Origin: Alphaproteobacteria bacterium
GTDB lineage: Bacteria; Pseudomonadota; Alphaproteobacteria; UBA8366; Aestuariispiraceae
Assembly: GCA_033344895.1 (NCBI GenBank)
Contig: JAWPMN010000001.1
Location: 682,001-746,000, forward strand
Length of the DNA stretch: 64,000 nt
Direction: 5' to 3'
Shown here: positions 15,909 through 24,735 of the stretch, piece by piece
How positions within the stretch are numbered: the first letter of the stretch is position 1
Layout: every line of letters starts with the position of its first letter
Translations under genes and position numbers: made by a program
Notes under the pieces: generated by a model
Told to the model about the DNA's origin: nothing
The model's database searches: none
The model's input: the letters and a program-made list of their open reading frames with translations, nothing else

Positions 15909-16988
15909 ATGTTCTATCGCGAAGCAGGCCAATTCAAAACGAGCTACGCCGCCGATCAGCAGATGCTGCCGATCCCGATGGACCGGTACTTCGTCATCGG
16001 CGTCGTCCTGGTCGCCGCAATTCTGGTGCCGGCCTTTGGATCGCAGTACTGGATCGAATCCATCATGGTCCCGGTGCTGATCCTGTCGATTGCCGCCATG
16101 GGGCTGAACATCCTGACCGGCTATGCGGGGCAGTTGTCGCTCGGCACGGGCGGGTTCATGGCCGCCGGCGCCTATATGTCCTACAAGGTCGCGACAAACA
16201 TGCCGGACTTCATGCCGGTGTGGATCCCGGTCATCGTCGGGGGTCTGTTCGCCGCGGCAGTCGGCATCGCGTTCGGACTGCCCAGCCTGCGGATCAAGGG
16301 CTTCTACCTCGCGGTAGCGACGCTGGCGGCCCAGTTCTTCCTGCTCTGGCTGTTTCAGTCGATCCCGTGGTTCGTGAACGATTCCGTCTCCGGTGTACCG
16401 TCCGCCCCGCCGACGACCATCCTCGGCTATCACGTGACAGGCGCCCAGGCCGTGCCGGAGGCGAAATACCTTTTTGTCCTGGCCTTCGTGGTCATTCTGG
16501 CGATCATTGCGCGGAACATGGCCCGCAGCAGGGTCGGCCGTAGCTGGATGGCGATTCGCGACATGGACATTGCCGCGGAGCTGATCGGCATCCGTCCGCT
16601 GCAGACCAAGCTCAGCGCATTCGCGATCTCGTCCTTCTACTGTGGTATCGCCGGTGCCCTCTGGTCCTTCTGCTACATCAACACGGTAGAGCCGACGGCC
16701 TTCGACATCGGCCGCTCCTTCGATGTGCTGTTCATGGTGATCATTGGCGGACTCGGGTCGGTTCTGGGGGCTTTCCTCGGCGCGGCCTTCATCTTCCTGC
16801 TGCCGATTTTCCTGAACAACGTGCCCGGCTGGTTCGGTCTGGAGATCGCGACCGACATCGTCGCGCATCTGGAATTCATGATCTTCGGCGCCGCGATCAT
16901 CTTCTTCCTGATCGTCGAGCCCCACGGACTGGCCCGCTTGTGGCAGATCGCAAAGGAAAAATTGAGATTGTGGCCGTTCCCGCACTAA
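15909..16988 (+). CDS. livM: LIV-type ABC transporter permease (LivM family)
   Basis: A 359-residue inner-membrane permease and partner of LivH. It shows 'GLNILTGYAGQLSLGTGGFM', the LivM signature region, and the coupling loop 'GRSWMAIRDMDIAAELIGI'. The C-terminus 'LFMVIIGGLGSVLGAFLGAA' is also typical. The gap to the binding-protein gene is 109 bases and contains a hairpin, which may set a different mRNA level for the binding protein. Confidence 0.93.
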   Translation: MFYREAGQFKTSYAADQQMLPIPMDRYFVIGVVLVAAILVPAFGSQYWIESIMVPVLILSIAAMGLNILTGYAGQLSLGTGGFMAAGAYMSYKVATNMPDFMPVWIPVIVGGLFAAAVGIAFGLPSLRIKGFYLAVATLAAQFFLLWLFQSIPWFVNDSVSGVPSAPPTTILGYHVTGAQAVPEAKYLFVLAFVVILAIIARNMARSRVGRSWMAIRDMDIAAELIGIRPLQTKLSAFAISSFYCGIAGALWSFCYINTVEPTAFDIGRSFDVLFMVIIGGLGSVLGAFLGAAFIFLLPIFLNNVPGWFGLEIATDIVAHLEFMIFGAAIIFFLIVEPHGLARLWQIAKEKLRLWPFPH

Positions 16989-17006
16989 GCTTCGGGGAGC
17001 GAACAA

Positions 17007-17029
17007 ACGCCGTCGCGAGAGAACGGCGT
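17007..17029 (+). other. Intergenic hairpin between livM and livK
   Basis: ACGCCGT (17007-17013) pairs with ACGGCGT (17023-17029) around a nine-base loop. There is no T-run, so it is more likely an mRNA stability or processing element than a terminator. A very strong ribosome-binding site, AAGGAGGA, follows just before the livK start. Confidence 0.45.
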
Positions 17030-17097
17030 CGCCGCTAAGACCCAAACCCTCGGGGATAAGAGGGCGGTATAAGCGACCTATAACAAGGAGGAACACT

Positions 17098-18441
17098 ATG
17101 TTCGTGAGACGTATCTTACAGTCCAGCCCCAAGGCCCTGACGGGTCTGGCGCTGAGTGCCGTGATGGGGGTCAGCGCCTTTGCCGCCGGCACCGCCTCGG
17201 CGCAGGAGCAGGTCATTCCGTCGACGGTCTACCGGACCGGCCCCTATGCGCCGGGCGGGGTATCGCTGGCCGACGGCTATGCCGATTACTTCACCCTGAT
17301 CAACGAGCGCGATGGCGGCATCAACGGCGTAAAGCTGAAGGTCGTCGAATGCGAAACCGGCTACAACACCGACCGCGGCGTCGAGTGCTATGACCGGACG
17401 AAGAACGAAGGCGGCGGCGCCACGGTCTACAGCCCGTGGTCGACCGGCATCACCTATGCCCTGATCGAGAAAGCCACCCAGGACAAGATTCCGATCCTGT
17501 CGATGGGCTATGGCCGTACCTCGGCAGCGGCGGGCAAGTACTTCCCCTACGTCTTCAACTTCCCGTCAACGTACTGGAACCAGGCCACGGCCATCATCCA
17601 GTACATCGCCAATCAGGAAGGCGGGCTGGACAAGCTGAAGGGCAAGAACTTCGCCTACATCTACCTGGATCACCCCTATGGCAAGGAGCCGCTGCCGACG
17701 CTGGACGTCATGGCCGCGAAATTCGGCTTCTCCTATGACCGTTACCCGGTGCCGCCGGCGTCGATGACGGAACAGAAGTCGATCTGGCTGAAGATCCGCC
17801 GTCAGCGTCCGGACTACGCCATCATGTGGGGCTGGGGTGCGATGAACGGCACGGCCGTCAACGAAGCCGCGGCGATCAAGTTCCCGATGGACAAGTTCAT
17901 CGGCAACTGGTGGTCCGCAGGTGAGGACGCCGTCGAGGCCGCCGGTAAGGGCGCCGTCGGCTACAAGGCCGCAACCTTCCACGGCGCGGGCGACGACTAT
18001 CCGGTCTACGCCGATCTGAAAAAGTACGTCTATGACGCCGGCAAGGCTGCCGGTAAGGGCGATCAGTGGGGCCGCGTCCTCTACAACCGCGGCGTCGCGA
18101 ACGCGATCTACGTCGTTGAGGCGATCAAGCTGGCTCAGAGCAAGTACGGCAACCGTGTCATCACCGGCGAGGAAATGCAGTGGGCTCTGGAAAACCTCGA
18201 CCTGTCGGATGAGGACATCGCTGCAATCGGCGCCGCCGGCCTCGTGCCGCCGGTCACGATCACCTGCGAAAACCACGAAGGTCAGAACCCGGCGGTCCTG
18301 ATCCAGCAGTGGAACGGCAGCGAGTATGAAATCGTCTCGGATTGGGTCCCGGCCATGGCCGAACTGACCCGCCCGATCCTGGAAGAAGAAGCGACGAACT
18401 ACGCCAAAGAGCAGGGCCTGGAAGCCCGTAGCTGCTCCTAA
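17098..18441 (+). CDS. LIV-type ABC transporter periplasmic substrate-binding protein
   Basis: A 447-residue binding protein of the Leu/Ile/Val fold. A signal peptide covers roughly residues 1-35 and ends at 'AGTASAQEQ'. The mature part contains 'VYRTGPYAPGGVSLADGYAD' and 'LKVVECETGYNTDRGVECYD', the latter a mark of the branch found beside acyl-CoA ligases rather than true LivK. The strong ribosome-binding site AAGGAGGAACACT fits the high level needed for a binding protein. Its cargo is probably a hydrophobic or aromatic acid given the flanking ligases; this is inference. Confidence 0.9.
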   Translation: MFVRRILQSSPKALTGLALSAVMGVSAFAAGTASAQEQVIPSTVYRTGPYAPGGVSLADGYADYFTLINERDGGINGVKLKVVECETGYNTDRGVECYDRTKNEGGGATVYSPWSTGITYALIEKATQDKIPILSMGYGRTSAAAGKYFPYVFNFPSTYWNQATAIIQYIANQEGGLDKLKGKNFAYIYLDHPYGKEPLPTLDVMAAKFGFSYDRYPVPPASMTEQKSIWLKIRRQRPDYAIMWGWGAMNGTAVNEAAAIKFPMDKFIGNWWSAGEDAVEAAGKGAVGYKAATFHGAGDDYPVYADLKKYVYDAGKAAGKGDQWGRVLYNRGVANAIYVVEAIKLAQSKYGNRVITGEEMQWALENLDLSDEDIAAIGAAGLVPPVTITCENHEGQNPAVLIQQWNGSEYEIVSDWVPAMAELTRPILEEEATNYAKEQGLEARSCS

Positions 18442-18495
18442 GGCGCGGTTGAAGCGGATTTAGCGTAGGCGTTAAGCCGAATAGGGAGACACCGA

Positions 18496-19335
18496 ATGAG
18501 CGTCCAAGCTACCGATCCTGCGGGCCAAACCGCCGAGGCGGAACCGCTGCTGCGGATCAACAACGTGGAAGTGATCTACGACCACGTGATCCTGGTGCTC
18601 AAAGGTGTCTCCCTGTCGGTACCCGAGGGCGGGATCGTCGCCCTGCTGGGTGCCAACGGCGCAGGCAAAAGCACGACACTGAAATCGATTTCCAACCTGC
18701 TTCGCGCCGAACGCGGCGAAGTGACCAAGGGGACGATCGAACTGGCGGGAGAAAAGGTGCAGCACCTGACCGCCAACGACCTGGTCAAGCGCGGCTGCGT
18801 GCAGGTGATGGAGGGCCGTCACTGCTTCGAGCACCTGACGGTGGAAGAAAACCTGATGACCGGCGCCTATACGCGCGGCAACAGCAACGAAGTGAAGGCC
18901 GACCTGGAACTGGTCTACGAGTACTTTCCGCGCCTGAAGGAACGGCGCAAGAGCCAGGCGGGCTACACGTCGGGCGGCGAGCAGCAGATGTGCGCCATCG
19001 GCCGCGCCCTGATGGCACGACCGAAACTCATCCTCCTGGACGAGCCGTCCATGGGTCTTGCTCCTCAGTTGGTGGAACAGATCTTCGAGATCGTGAAGCG
19101 CCTGAACGAGGAAGAAGGCGTGACCTTCCTTCTGGCAGAGCAGAACACCAACGTCGCGCTGCGCTATGCCGATTACGGCTACATTTTGGAAAACGGGCGC
19201 GTCGTGATGGACGGGGCTGCCGACGCCCTTCTGTCCAACGAGGACGTGAAGGAATTCTATCTCGGCCTGTCTACCGAAGGCCGCAAGAACTTCCGTGAAG
19301 TCAAACACTACAAACGCCGCAAGCGTTGGCTGTAA
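18496..19335 (+). CDS. livF: LIV-type ABC transporter ATP-binding protein (LivF family)
   Basis: A 279-residue ATPase and partner of LivG. Walker A 'GANGAGKSTTLK', signature region 'AGYTSGGEQQMCAIGRALMA' (SGGEQ), Walker B 'LILLDEPSMGLAP' and the H-loop position occupied in 'FLLAEQNTNVAL' are visible. The end, 'KHYKRRKRWL', is a basic tail common to this ligase-linked subgroup and longer than in E. coli LivF. The CoA ligase gene starts only 8 bases after its stop. Confidence 0.93.
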   Translation: MSVQATDPAGQTAEAEPLLRINNVEVIYDHVILVLKGVSLSVPEGGIVALLGANGAGKSTTLKSISNLLRAERGEVTKGTIELAGEKVQHLTANDLVKRGCVQVMEGRHCFEHLTVEENLMTGAYTRGNSNEVKADLELVYEYFPRLKERRKSQAGYTSGGEQQMCAIGRALMARPKLILLDEPSMGLAPQLVEQIFEIVKRLNEEEGVTFLLAEQNTNVALRYADYGYILENGRVVMDGAADALLSNEDVKEFYLGLSTEGRKNFREVKHYKRRKRWL

Positions 19336-19342
19336 GGACGGT

Positions 19343-20587
19343 ATGACTGATTTTTTTGACGCCTTTGAGACCGAAAGTGCGGATGCGCGTTCGGACCGTC
19401 AGTTTGGCCAACTGCGCGCGCAAGTCGCCTATGCCAAGGCGAAAGCCCCGTACTTTCGCGACAGTCTGGCGGATGTCGATCCGGACGGGTTGAAGGATGC
19501 TTCGGACCTGGCCGCACTGCCGCTGGTGCGCAAGGCAGATCTTCTGGAAGCGCAGAAGAACGACCCGCCCTTCGCCGGGATGACGGCGACCCCGCTCGGC
19601 GGTCTGGCGCGCGTCTACATGTCGCCCGGTCCGATCCTGGACCCGGATGGCCATTCCCCGAAGAACGACTGGTGGCGCTTCGGTCGGGCCGTCTGGGCGG
19701 CGGGCTTCCGGCCCGGCGATATCGTCACCAATTGCTATTCCTATCATCTGACGCCCGCCGGACGCATGTTCGAAGAGGCCGCCCATGCCTGTGGCGCCGT
19801 TGTCCTGCCGGCCGGGATCGGAAACAGCGAGGCCGTGGTCAATGCCATGGGGCTTTTCGGTGCAACGGGCTACGCCGGTACGCCGGACTACCCCAAGACC
19901 CTGCTGGAAAAGGCGGACGAGCTCGGCATCGACCTGTCGTCGCTGAAGAAGCTGTCGGTCGGCGCCGGACCGCTTTTCCCGTCCATGCGCCAGGAATACC
20001 AGGATCGCGGCCTGTCGTGCCTGCAGAACTACGGTACTGCCGATCTGGGGTGCGTCGCCTATGAGAGTGACGCCATGGAAGGGCTGATCACGGAGGAAGG
20101 CGTGATCGTCGAGATCGTCCGCCCCGGCACCGGCACCCCCGTCGCCGAAGGCGAAGTCGGAGAGGTGGTCGTCACCCTTTTGACCAATCCCGATTACCCG
20201 CTGATCCGCTTCGCGACCGGCGATCTGTCGGCCATCCTGCCGGGGACGAGCCCGTGCGGTCGCACCGCGCCCCGAATCAAGGGCTGGATGGGGCGTGCCG
20301 ACCAGACCGCCAAGATCCGCGGCATGTTCGTGCGTCCGTCGCAGGTGGCGGAAATCGTCGCCCGCCATGCGGAAATCACCAGAGCCCGCGTCACCATCGC
20401 CTCCGACGAGGCCAAGAAGGATGTGATGACGGTGCAGTGTGAGGCAGCAGGCGATATCGACGCCGATCGGGTTGCGGAGACGGTCCAGAGCGTCACCAAG
20501 CTGAAAGCCAAAGTGGCCCTTGTCGAGCCGGGCAGCCTGCCCAACGATGGCAAGGTTATCGACGACACGCGCGATTTTTCGTCCTGA
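19343..20587 (+). CDS. Phenylacetate-CoA ligase family AMP-forming ligase
   Basis: A 414-residue adenylating enzyme of the PaaK family, expected to form an aryl- or acyl-CoA thioester. Features are 'LPLVRKADLLEAQKNDPPF' near the N-terminus, 'NCYSYHLTPAGRMFEEAAHA', the nucleotide-binding 'LQNYGTADLGCVAYE', and the hinge 'GRADQTAKIRGMFVRPSQ'. The ATG at 19343 fits an AAGGA eight bases upstream. It closes the ABC operon and is a second, unrelated ligase to that at 11978. Two ligases suggest either two related acids or one acid class with different chain forms. Confidence 0.9.
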   Translation: MTDFFDAFETESADARSDRQFGQLRAQVAYAKAKAPYFRDSLADVDPDGLKDASDLAALPLVRKADLLEAQKNDPPFAGMTATPLGGLARVYMSPGPILDPDGHSPKNDWWRFGRAVWAAGFRPGDIVTNCYSYHLTPAGRMFEEAAHACGAVVLPAGIGNSEAVVNAMGLFGATGYAGTPDYPKTLLEKADELGIDLSSLKKLSVGAGPLFPSMRQEYQDRGLSCLQNYGTADLGCVAYESDAMEGLITEEGVIVEIVRPGTGTPVAEGEVGEVVVTLLTNPDYPLIRFATGDLSAILPGTSPCGRTAPRIKGWMGRADQTAKIRGMFVRPSQVAEIVARHAEITRARVTIASDEAKKDVMTVQCEAAGDIDADRVAETVQSVTKLKAKVALVEPGSLPNDGKVIDDTRDFSS

Positions 20588-20632
20588 CGCCTCCCCGGCG
20601 GGCGGGACCCGTTTCGAAGGAGGCTTTCGCCC

Positions 20633-21271
20633 ATGCCCGGTTGGGACTTGATGCTGCCGTTTCTGGCGGCCACCATCGTATTTGCCGTCATGCCCGGTCC
20701 GGCGTTGCTGTATACCGCGGCACAGACACTGGCCCATGGCCGGCAGGGCGGCTTCATGGCCGCATTGGGCATTCACTTGGGCGGTTTTGCCCATGTCGCA
20801 GGCGCCGCACTGGGCCTGTCTGCGCTATTCACCCTGGTGCCGACCCTCTATGCCGGGCTGAAGATCGCCGGGGCGCTCTACCTGATCTATATCGGCTACC
20901 GGATTCTGCGCAGCCGCCTTGACCCGGATGCCGTTTCATCGGAAATCGGCCGGCCCAAACGACCCGGACGGCGCGCCTTCATGCAAAGCATCACGGTGGA
21001 GGTCCTGAACCCAAAGACCGCCCTGTTCTTCATTGCCTTCCTGCCGCAATTCGTCGATCCGGCGGCCGCGCTGCCGATCTGGGCGCAGATGCTGATCCTT
21101 GGGACGGTCGTGAACCTTGCCTTCTCGGCGGCGGATGTCGTGGCGGTCATGCTGACATCGGCCGTCATGGTCGGGTTGAAACGCGGCGAACGGGCGGTTC
21201 GGATTGCCCGGTGGGCGGGCGGATCGATCCTGATCGGGCTGGGCCTGCACCTCGCCGTATCAGAGCGCTGA
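20633..21271 (+). CDS. LysE/RhtB family amino-acid exporter
   Basis: A 212-residue inner-membrane exporter with five to six hydrophobic helices. 'FAVMPGPALLYTAAQTLAHG' near residues 16-35 is the RhtB signature, and 'EVLNPKTALFFIAFLPQFVD' is the central conserved block. AAGGAGG stands nine bases before the ATG at 20633. It follows the ligase gene by 45 bases and could be read from the same message, with a strong hairpin downstream. Substrates of this family include threonine, homoserine and lysine; none is proven here. Confidence 0.92.
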   Translation: MPGWDLMLPFLAATIVFAVMPGPALLYTAAQTLAHGRQGGFMAALGIHLGGFAHVAGAALGLSALFTLVPTLYAGLKIAGALYLIYIGYRILRSRLDPDAVSSEIGRPKRPGRRAFMQSITVEVLNPKTALFFIAFLPQFVDPAAALPIWAQMLILGTVVNLAFSAADVVAVMLTSAVMVGLKRGERAVRIARWAGGSILIGLGLHLAVSER

Positions 21272-21431
21272 AGGTAACCGGCTACCTGCCCCGAAATTGC
21301 CTTAATTCCACCTCTTAAAACACCCGTAGAAATTCCAATATCTAAGGCGCTGAGACCTCCCCTCTCACCGGGGCGCCCCCCCAATGGCCCCGGAGCGACT
21401 TCCAAGGAACGAAGTCGTTGCAACCGCGATA
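21272..21431. other. Intergenic region before the GlxA-type regulator gene
   Basis: The full 309-base gap (21272-21580) has no supported gene. The first 120 bases are comparatively AT-rich ('ttaattccacctcttaaaac' around 21302). A 7-bp stem CGACTTC/GAAGTCG lies at 21396-21417. The large terminator is listed separately. Confidence 0.6.
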
Positions 21432-21474
21432 GGCGGCCGCCGGTATCCCCCCCACCGGCGGCCGCCACTCTTTT
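21432..21474 (+). terminator. Strong rho-independent terminator downstream of the RhtB gene
   Basis: A perfect 13-bp GC stem, GGCGGCCGCCGGT (21432-21444) with ACCGGCGGCCGCC (21454-21466), has a nine-base loop and is followed by ACTCTTTT. The T-run is short, but the stem is very stable, so it probably ends the rightward operon before the GlxA-type gene. Confidence 0.8.
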
Positions 21475-21580
21475 GGCCTCCGCCCTTCTCACATTCTGGC
21501 GCAATTCGCCGGATATATGGCCTGTGCGCCAATTCCTCCAAATGGCAGACTACCCCTGTATCAAAGCAGTTGGAGGCGCC

Positions 21581-22555
21581 ATGCCCATCCGAGAGATCGC
21601 ATTGATCCTGTGGCCCGATTTTCAGATGCTGGATGTCGTCGGACCGCTGGAAGCCTTCACGATGGCCAATCGGTTTGCCGGCCCCTTCTATCGCACCCGG
21701 CTGCTGTCGGCCGCCGGCCCAGATGTGATGAGCAGCAGCGGCTACTCCCTGGGCCCGGCTCAGGCCATTGATGCGGTCGACCCCGCTCGGTTCGACACGG
21801 TAATCGTGCCGGGTGGTCGCGGCGTGCACGACATGCGCCGCGATGCCGACCTGATGAACTGGCTGCGTGCCACCTGCAGCAAGACGCGTCGGATGTGCTC
21901 GGTCTGTAGCGGTGCCTTCCTGCTGGCAGAGGCCGGGCTGCTGTCCGGGCGACGGGCGGTCACCCACTGGGAATCGGTGCCGCGCCTGACCCGGGAGTTC
22001 CCGGACATCCGGGTTGAGCCGGACTCCCTCTATTGCCAGGATGAAAACATCTGGACCGCAGCCGGCGTGACCTCCGGCATGGATATGGCCCTGGCCCTGA
22101 TCGAACAGGATCTCGGCCGCTCGGTATCGCTGGCGACCGCGCGGGAACTGGTTCTTTATCTGAAGCGACCCGGCGGCCAATCCCAGTTCTCAGCGGAACT
22201 GCTGGCGCAGGAACAGGGCGGGTCGGCGTTCGATTCCCTGATGGGCTGGCTGTTCAACCATCTCGACACACCGATCGATGTCGAAACCATGGCCGAACGC
22301 GCCGCGATGAGCCGCCGCAGTTTCCAGCGACGCTTCTCCGAAACATTCGGCATGCCCCCGGCAAAGTTTCTCGAACGCGCCCGTGTCGATGCCGCCCGCC
22401 GCGACCTGGAAGACGGGGCGCGCGGCCTGGAACGGGTCGCCGCGGCCAGAGGGTTCGGCGACGCCGAACGCATGCGCCGGTCCTTTCAGCGTGTTCTGGG
22501 CCTCTCCCCGGCGGAATACCGGGATCGGTTCCGCACCGCCAGCCGGACTTCGTGA
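21581..22555 (+). CDS. GlxA-type AraC-family transcriptional regulator with DJ-1/PfpI domain
   Basis: A 324-residue two-domain regulator. The N-terminal DJ-1/PfpI (class I glutamine amidotransferase-like) domain contains the nucleophile-elbow cysteine in 'CSVCSGAFLLAEAGLL' (about 107-122). The C-terminal AraC-type DNA-binding domain shows the two helix-turn-helices 'MAERAAMSRRSFQRRFSETF' and 'VAAARGFGDAERMRRSFQRV'. GGAGG lies six bases before the ATG at 21581. Family members often control catabolic or transport genes. The cupin gene follows 21 bases later and may be co-transcribed. Confidence 0.92.
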   Translation: MPIREIALILWPDFQMLDVVGPLEAFTMANRFAGPFYRTRLLSAAGPDVMSSSGYSLGPAQAIDAVDPARFDTVIVPGGRGVHDMRRDADLMNWLRATCSKTRRMCSVCSGAFLLAEAGLLSGRRAVTHWESVPRLTREFPDIRVEPDSLYCQDENIWTAAGVTSGMDMALALIEQDLGRSVSLATARELVLYLKRPGGQSQFSAELLAQEQGGSAFDSLMGWLFNHLDTPIDVETMAERAAMSRRSFQRRFSETFGMPPAKFLERARVDAARRDLEDGARGLERVAAARGFGDAERMRRSFQRVLGLSPAEYRDRFRTASRTS

Positions 22556-22576
22556 CCGTGTTTTAGGAGGCGATAA

Positions 22577-22891
22577 ATGCGTCAGATAAAGCCAGGAAAC
22601 TTCACCGGCGACCGGCCCTGGGCCGCCCTGGACATCGAGGCATTCGACGCTGCCACAGTGCGCCTGCACTGGACCGACGAGGCCTATGTCTGGCACGTCA
22701 ATGACGGGCCGGAGGTGTTCGTGCTGCTGTCAGGGTCGGTACGCATGCATTCTCGCGGTGCCGACGGCGCGGAGACGCATATCGACATGGTTCCGGGCGA
22801 CGTCGTTCATTGCAGACAGGGCGACGAACACCGCGCAGAACCGCTGGAACCGTCGCGCATTCTGGTGGTCGAGAGGCCGGGGTCGATCTGA
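22577..22891 (+). CDS. Small cupin-domain protein
   Basis: A 104-residue single-domain cupin. The beta-barrel motif 'WHVNDGPEVFVLLSGSVRMH' and the second motif 'MVPGDVVHCRQGDEHRAE' carry candidate metal ligands, including two C-terminal histidines. AGGAGG precedes the ATG at 22577. It is co-directional with the GlxA-type regulator, 21 bases after it. The reaction is unknown; many small cupins of this shape are metal-binding sensors or isomerases. Confidence 0.85.
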   Translation: MRQIKPGNFTGDRPWAALDIEAFDAATVRLHWTDEAYVWHVNDGPEVFVLLSGSVRMHSRGADGAETHIDMVPGDVVHCRQGDEHRAEPLEPSRILVVERPGSI

Positions 22892-23003
22892 TCCCGGCAG
22901 CTTCTAGTCCCTCATCCCGATTGACAGGCAATCACCGCCCCCTCACCCTGACGCGAGATGGGCCGGTCGAGACGGCCGAAAATCGAGGGGCGATAATCGA
23001 AGA

Positions 23004-23423
23004 ATGCTGACGGTGCACGCGACCACGATCGCGATTGACGGGCGCGGTGTTCTGCTGCGCGGTCGGTCCGGGTCCGGCAAATCGGATCTGGCGCTGCGTC
23101 TGATCGAAGACGGGGCAGAGCTGGTCGCCGACGATCGCACGGCGATGGTGACCGAAGGCGACCGAGTCATTGCCGAAGCACCGGCCGCGCTGGCCGGGCT
23201 CCTGGAGGTTCGGGGCGTCGGGATCGTCACCCTGCCCTACCGGGCCCGTGTCGCATTGTCCCTGCTGGCCGATCTTGACGTGGCCCCGGACAGGCTGCCC
23301 GAGAGGGAGGAAGACACGATAGGAGGGATCAAGTTGCCCCGGGTCGCCATCGCACCATTCGAAGCCTCCGCACCGGCGAAGCTTCGCCTGGCATTGCGTC
23401 AGGGCGTTGGTGTGTCGCCATGA
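23004..23423 (+). CDS. hprK: HPr kinase/phosphorylase, kinase-domain-only alphaproteobacterial form
   Basis: Phosphorylates HPr on its regulatory serine. At 139 residues it has only the C-terminal catalytic domain, as usual in alphaproteobacteria, against about 310 in Firmicutes. The P-loop 'LLRGRSGSGKSDLALRLIEDG' spans about residues 17-36, followed by 'ELVADDRTAMV'. The start lies in 'GAAGAATG' without a strong ribosome-binding site. It is first in the regulatory PTS operon and overlaps rapZ by 4 bases. In many relatives a ChvG/ChvI two-component pair stands just upstream; here a cupin gene does. Confidence 0.93.
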   Translation: MLTVHATTIAIDGRGVLLRGRSGSGKSDLALRLIEDGAELVADDRTAMVTEGDRVIAEAPAALAGLLEVRGVGIVTLPYRARVALSLLADLDVAPDRLPEREEDTIGGIKLPRVAIAPFEASAPAKLRLALRQGVGVSP

Positions 23424-24343
23424 CCGGCACGCGCGACACGGCGGATCTGGTTCTGGTCACCGGCATGTCCGGCGCAGGGCGGTCGACCGCTCTTGCAGTG
23501 CTGGAGGATCTGGGATTTGAGGCGGTCGACAATTTGCCGCTCAGCTTCCTGACGCGTCTGGCGCAGTCGATCCGCGAAGACCGTCAGGCAGCCCCGATCG
23601 CCATTGGCGTCGACATTCGCAGCCGGGATTTCGGCGTCGGCACCCTTCTGGCGGAGATCGACACGCTGAAGAACACGGACCGTCTTCGCGTCACGACCCT
23701 GTTCCTGGATTGCGACGACGACGAGTTGTTGCGCCGGTTCACCGAAACACGGCGGCGGCACCCCCTGGCCGCGGACAGACCGGTGGCGGACGGCATCCGA
23801 CTGGAACGTCACGCCATCGCACCGCTGGCCGAACGGGCGGACATGATGATCGATACGACCGGACTGACGGTCTGGAACTTCAAGCAGCGTATGACGACAC
23901 TGTTCGGTGGCGGGGCGGCGGTCGGCGCCGCCATCACGGTCATGTCCTTTTCCTACCGCCGCGGCGTACCGCGCGAGGCGGACATGGTGCTGGATGTCCG
24001 GTTCCTGAAGAATCCGCATTACGATCCGGCCCTGCGGGATCTGACCGGACTGGATGCAGCGGTCGGCGCGTCGATCGCGGCCGATCCCGACTGTGAAGGC
24101 TTTCTGGAGGACCTGCAGACACTGCTACTGCGGATCCTGCCGCGCCAGGAAACCGAGGGAAAAAGCTATCTGACCATTGCCTTCGGCTGTACGGGCGGCA
24201 AACATCGTTCGGTCTATATGGCCGAAAGATTGGCTTTATGGCTGACGAAACAGGGTCGGGCAGCGTATCGTTTCCATCGGGACATGCCGAGGCCCGATGC
24301 GGAAAAGCCGAAGAGAGACGGTCTGGAGAAGGACAGCGCATGA
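23420..24343 (+). CDS. rapZ: RNase adapter RapZ
   Basis: A 307-residue P-loop protein of the RapZ/YvcJ family, which in E. coli guides RNase E to a small RNA that controls glucosamine-6-phosphate synthesis. The Walker A reads 'VTGMSGAGRSTALAVLEDLG' (about 13-32); arginine replaces the usual lysine. The Walker-B-like 'DCDDDELLRRFTETRRRHPL' follows. The C-terminal domain signature 'FGCTGGKHRSVYMAERLA' is intact. It overlaps hprK by 4 bases upstream and the EIIA gene by 4 bases downstream. Confidence 0.95.
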   Translation: MTGTRDTADLVLVTGMSGAGRSTALAVLEDLGFEAVDNLPLSFLTRLAQSIREDRQAAPIAIGVDIRSRDFGVGTLLAEIDTLKNTDRLRVTTLFLDCDDDELLRRFTETRRRHPLAADRPVADGIRLERHAIAPLAERADMMIDTTGLTVWNFKQRMTTLFGGGAAVGAAITVMSFSYRRGVPREADMVLDVRFLKNPHYDPALRDLTGLDAAVGASIAADPDCEGFLEDLQTLLLRILPRQETEGKSYLTIAFGCTGGKHRSVYMAERLALWLTKQGRAAYRFHRDMPRPDAEKPKRDGLEKDSA

Positions 24344-24735
24344 TCGGACTGGTACTGGTAACCCATGGGGGGCTGGCGCGGGAATTCGTCGCCGCGATGG
24401 AACATGTCGTCGGGCCACAGGACAAGGTGACCGCAATCTGCATCGGTCCGGACGACGACATGGAGCGCCGCCGCGTCGACATTCTGGAGGCCGTGAAGTC
24501 CGTCGATTCCGGGGAAGGCGTGGTCCTGCTGACGGACATGTTCGGCGGCACGCCGTCCAATCTGGCGATATCGATCATGGACCAGGCCAAGGTCGAGGTC
24601 ATTGCCGGTCTGAACCTGCCGATGCTGATCAAGCTGGCGAAGGTGCGCGGGGCGGAACCACTGGACAAGGCGGTCGCGCTGGCGCAGGAAGCGGGCACGA
24701 AATACATCAACGTGGCCAGCACCCTGCTGGGATGA
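24340..24735 (+). CDS. PTS system mannose-type EIIA component
   Basis: A 131-residue EIIA of the mannose/fructose family. The phosphoacceptor is H9 in 'LVLVTHGGLAREFV', and 'VVLLTDMFGGTPSNLA' is the second family block. No EIIB, EIIC or EIID gene is present, so it probably ends a phosphate relay with a regulatory output instead of driving sugar uptake. The ATG shares an ATGA overlap with the rapZ stop, and its own stop overlaps the HPr start in the same way. Confidence 0.93.
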   Translation: MIGLVLVTHGGLAREFVAAMEHVVGPQDKVTAICIGPDDDMERRRVDILEAVKSVDSGEGVVLLTDMFGGTPSNLAISIMDQAKVEVIAGLNLPMLIKLAKVRGAEPLDKAVALAQEAGTKYINVASTLLG

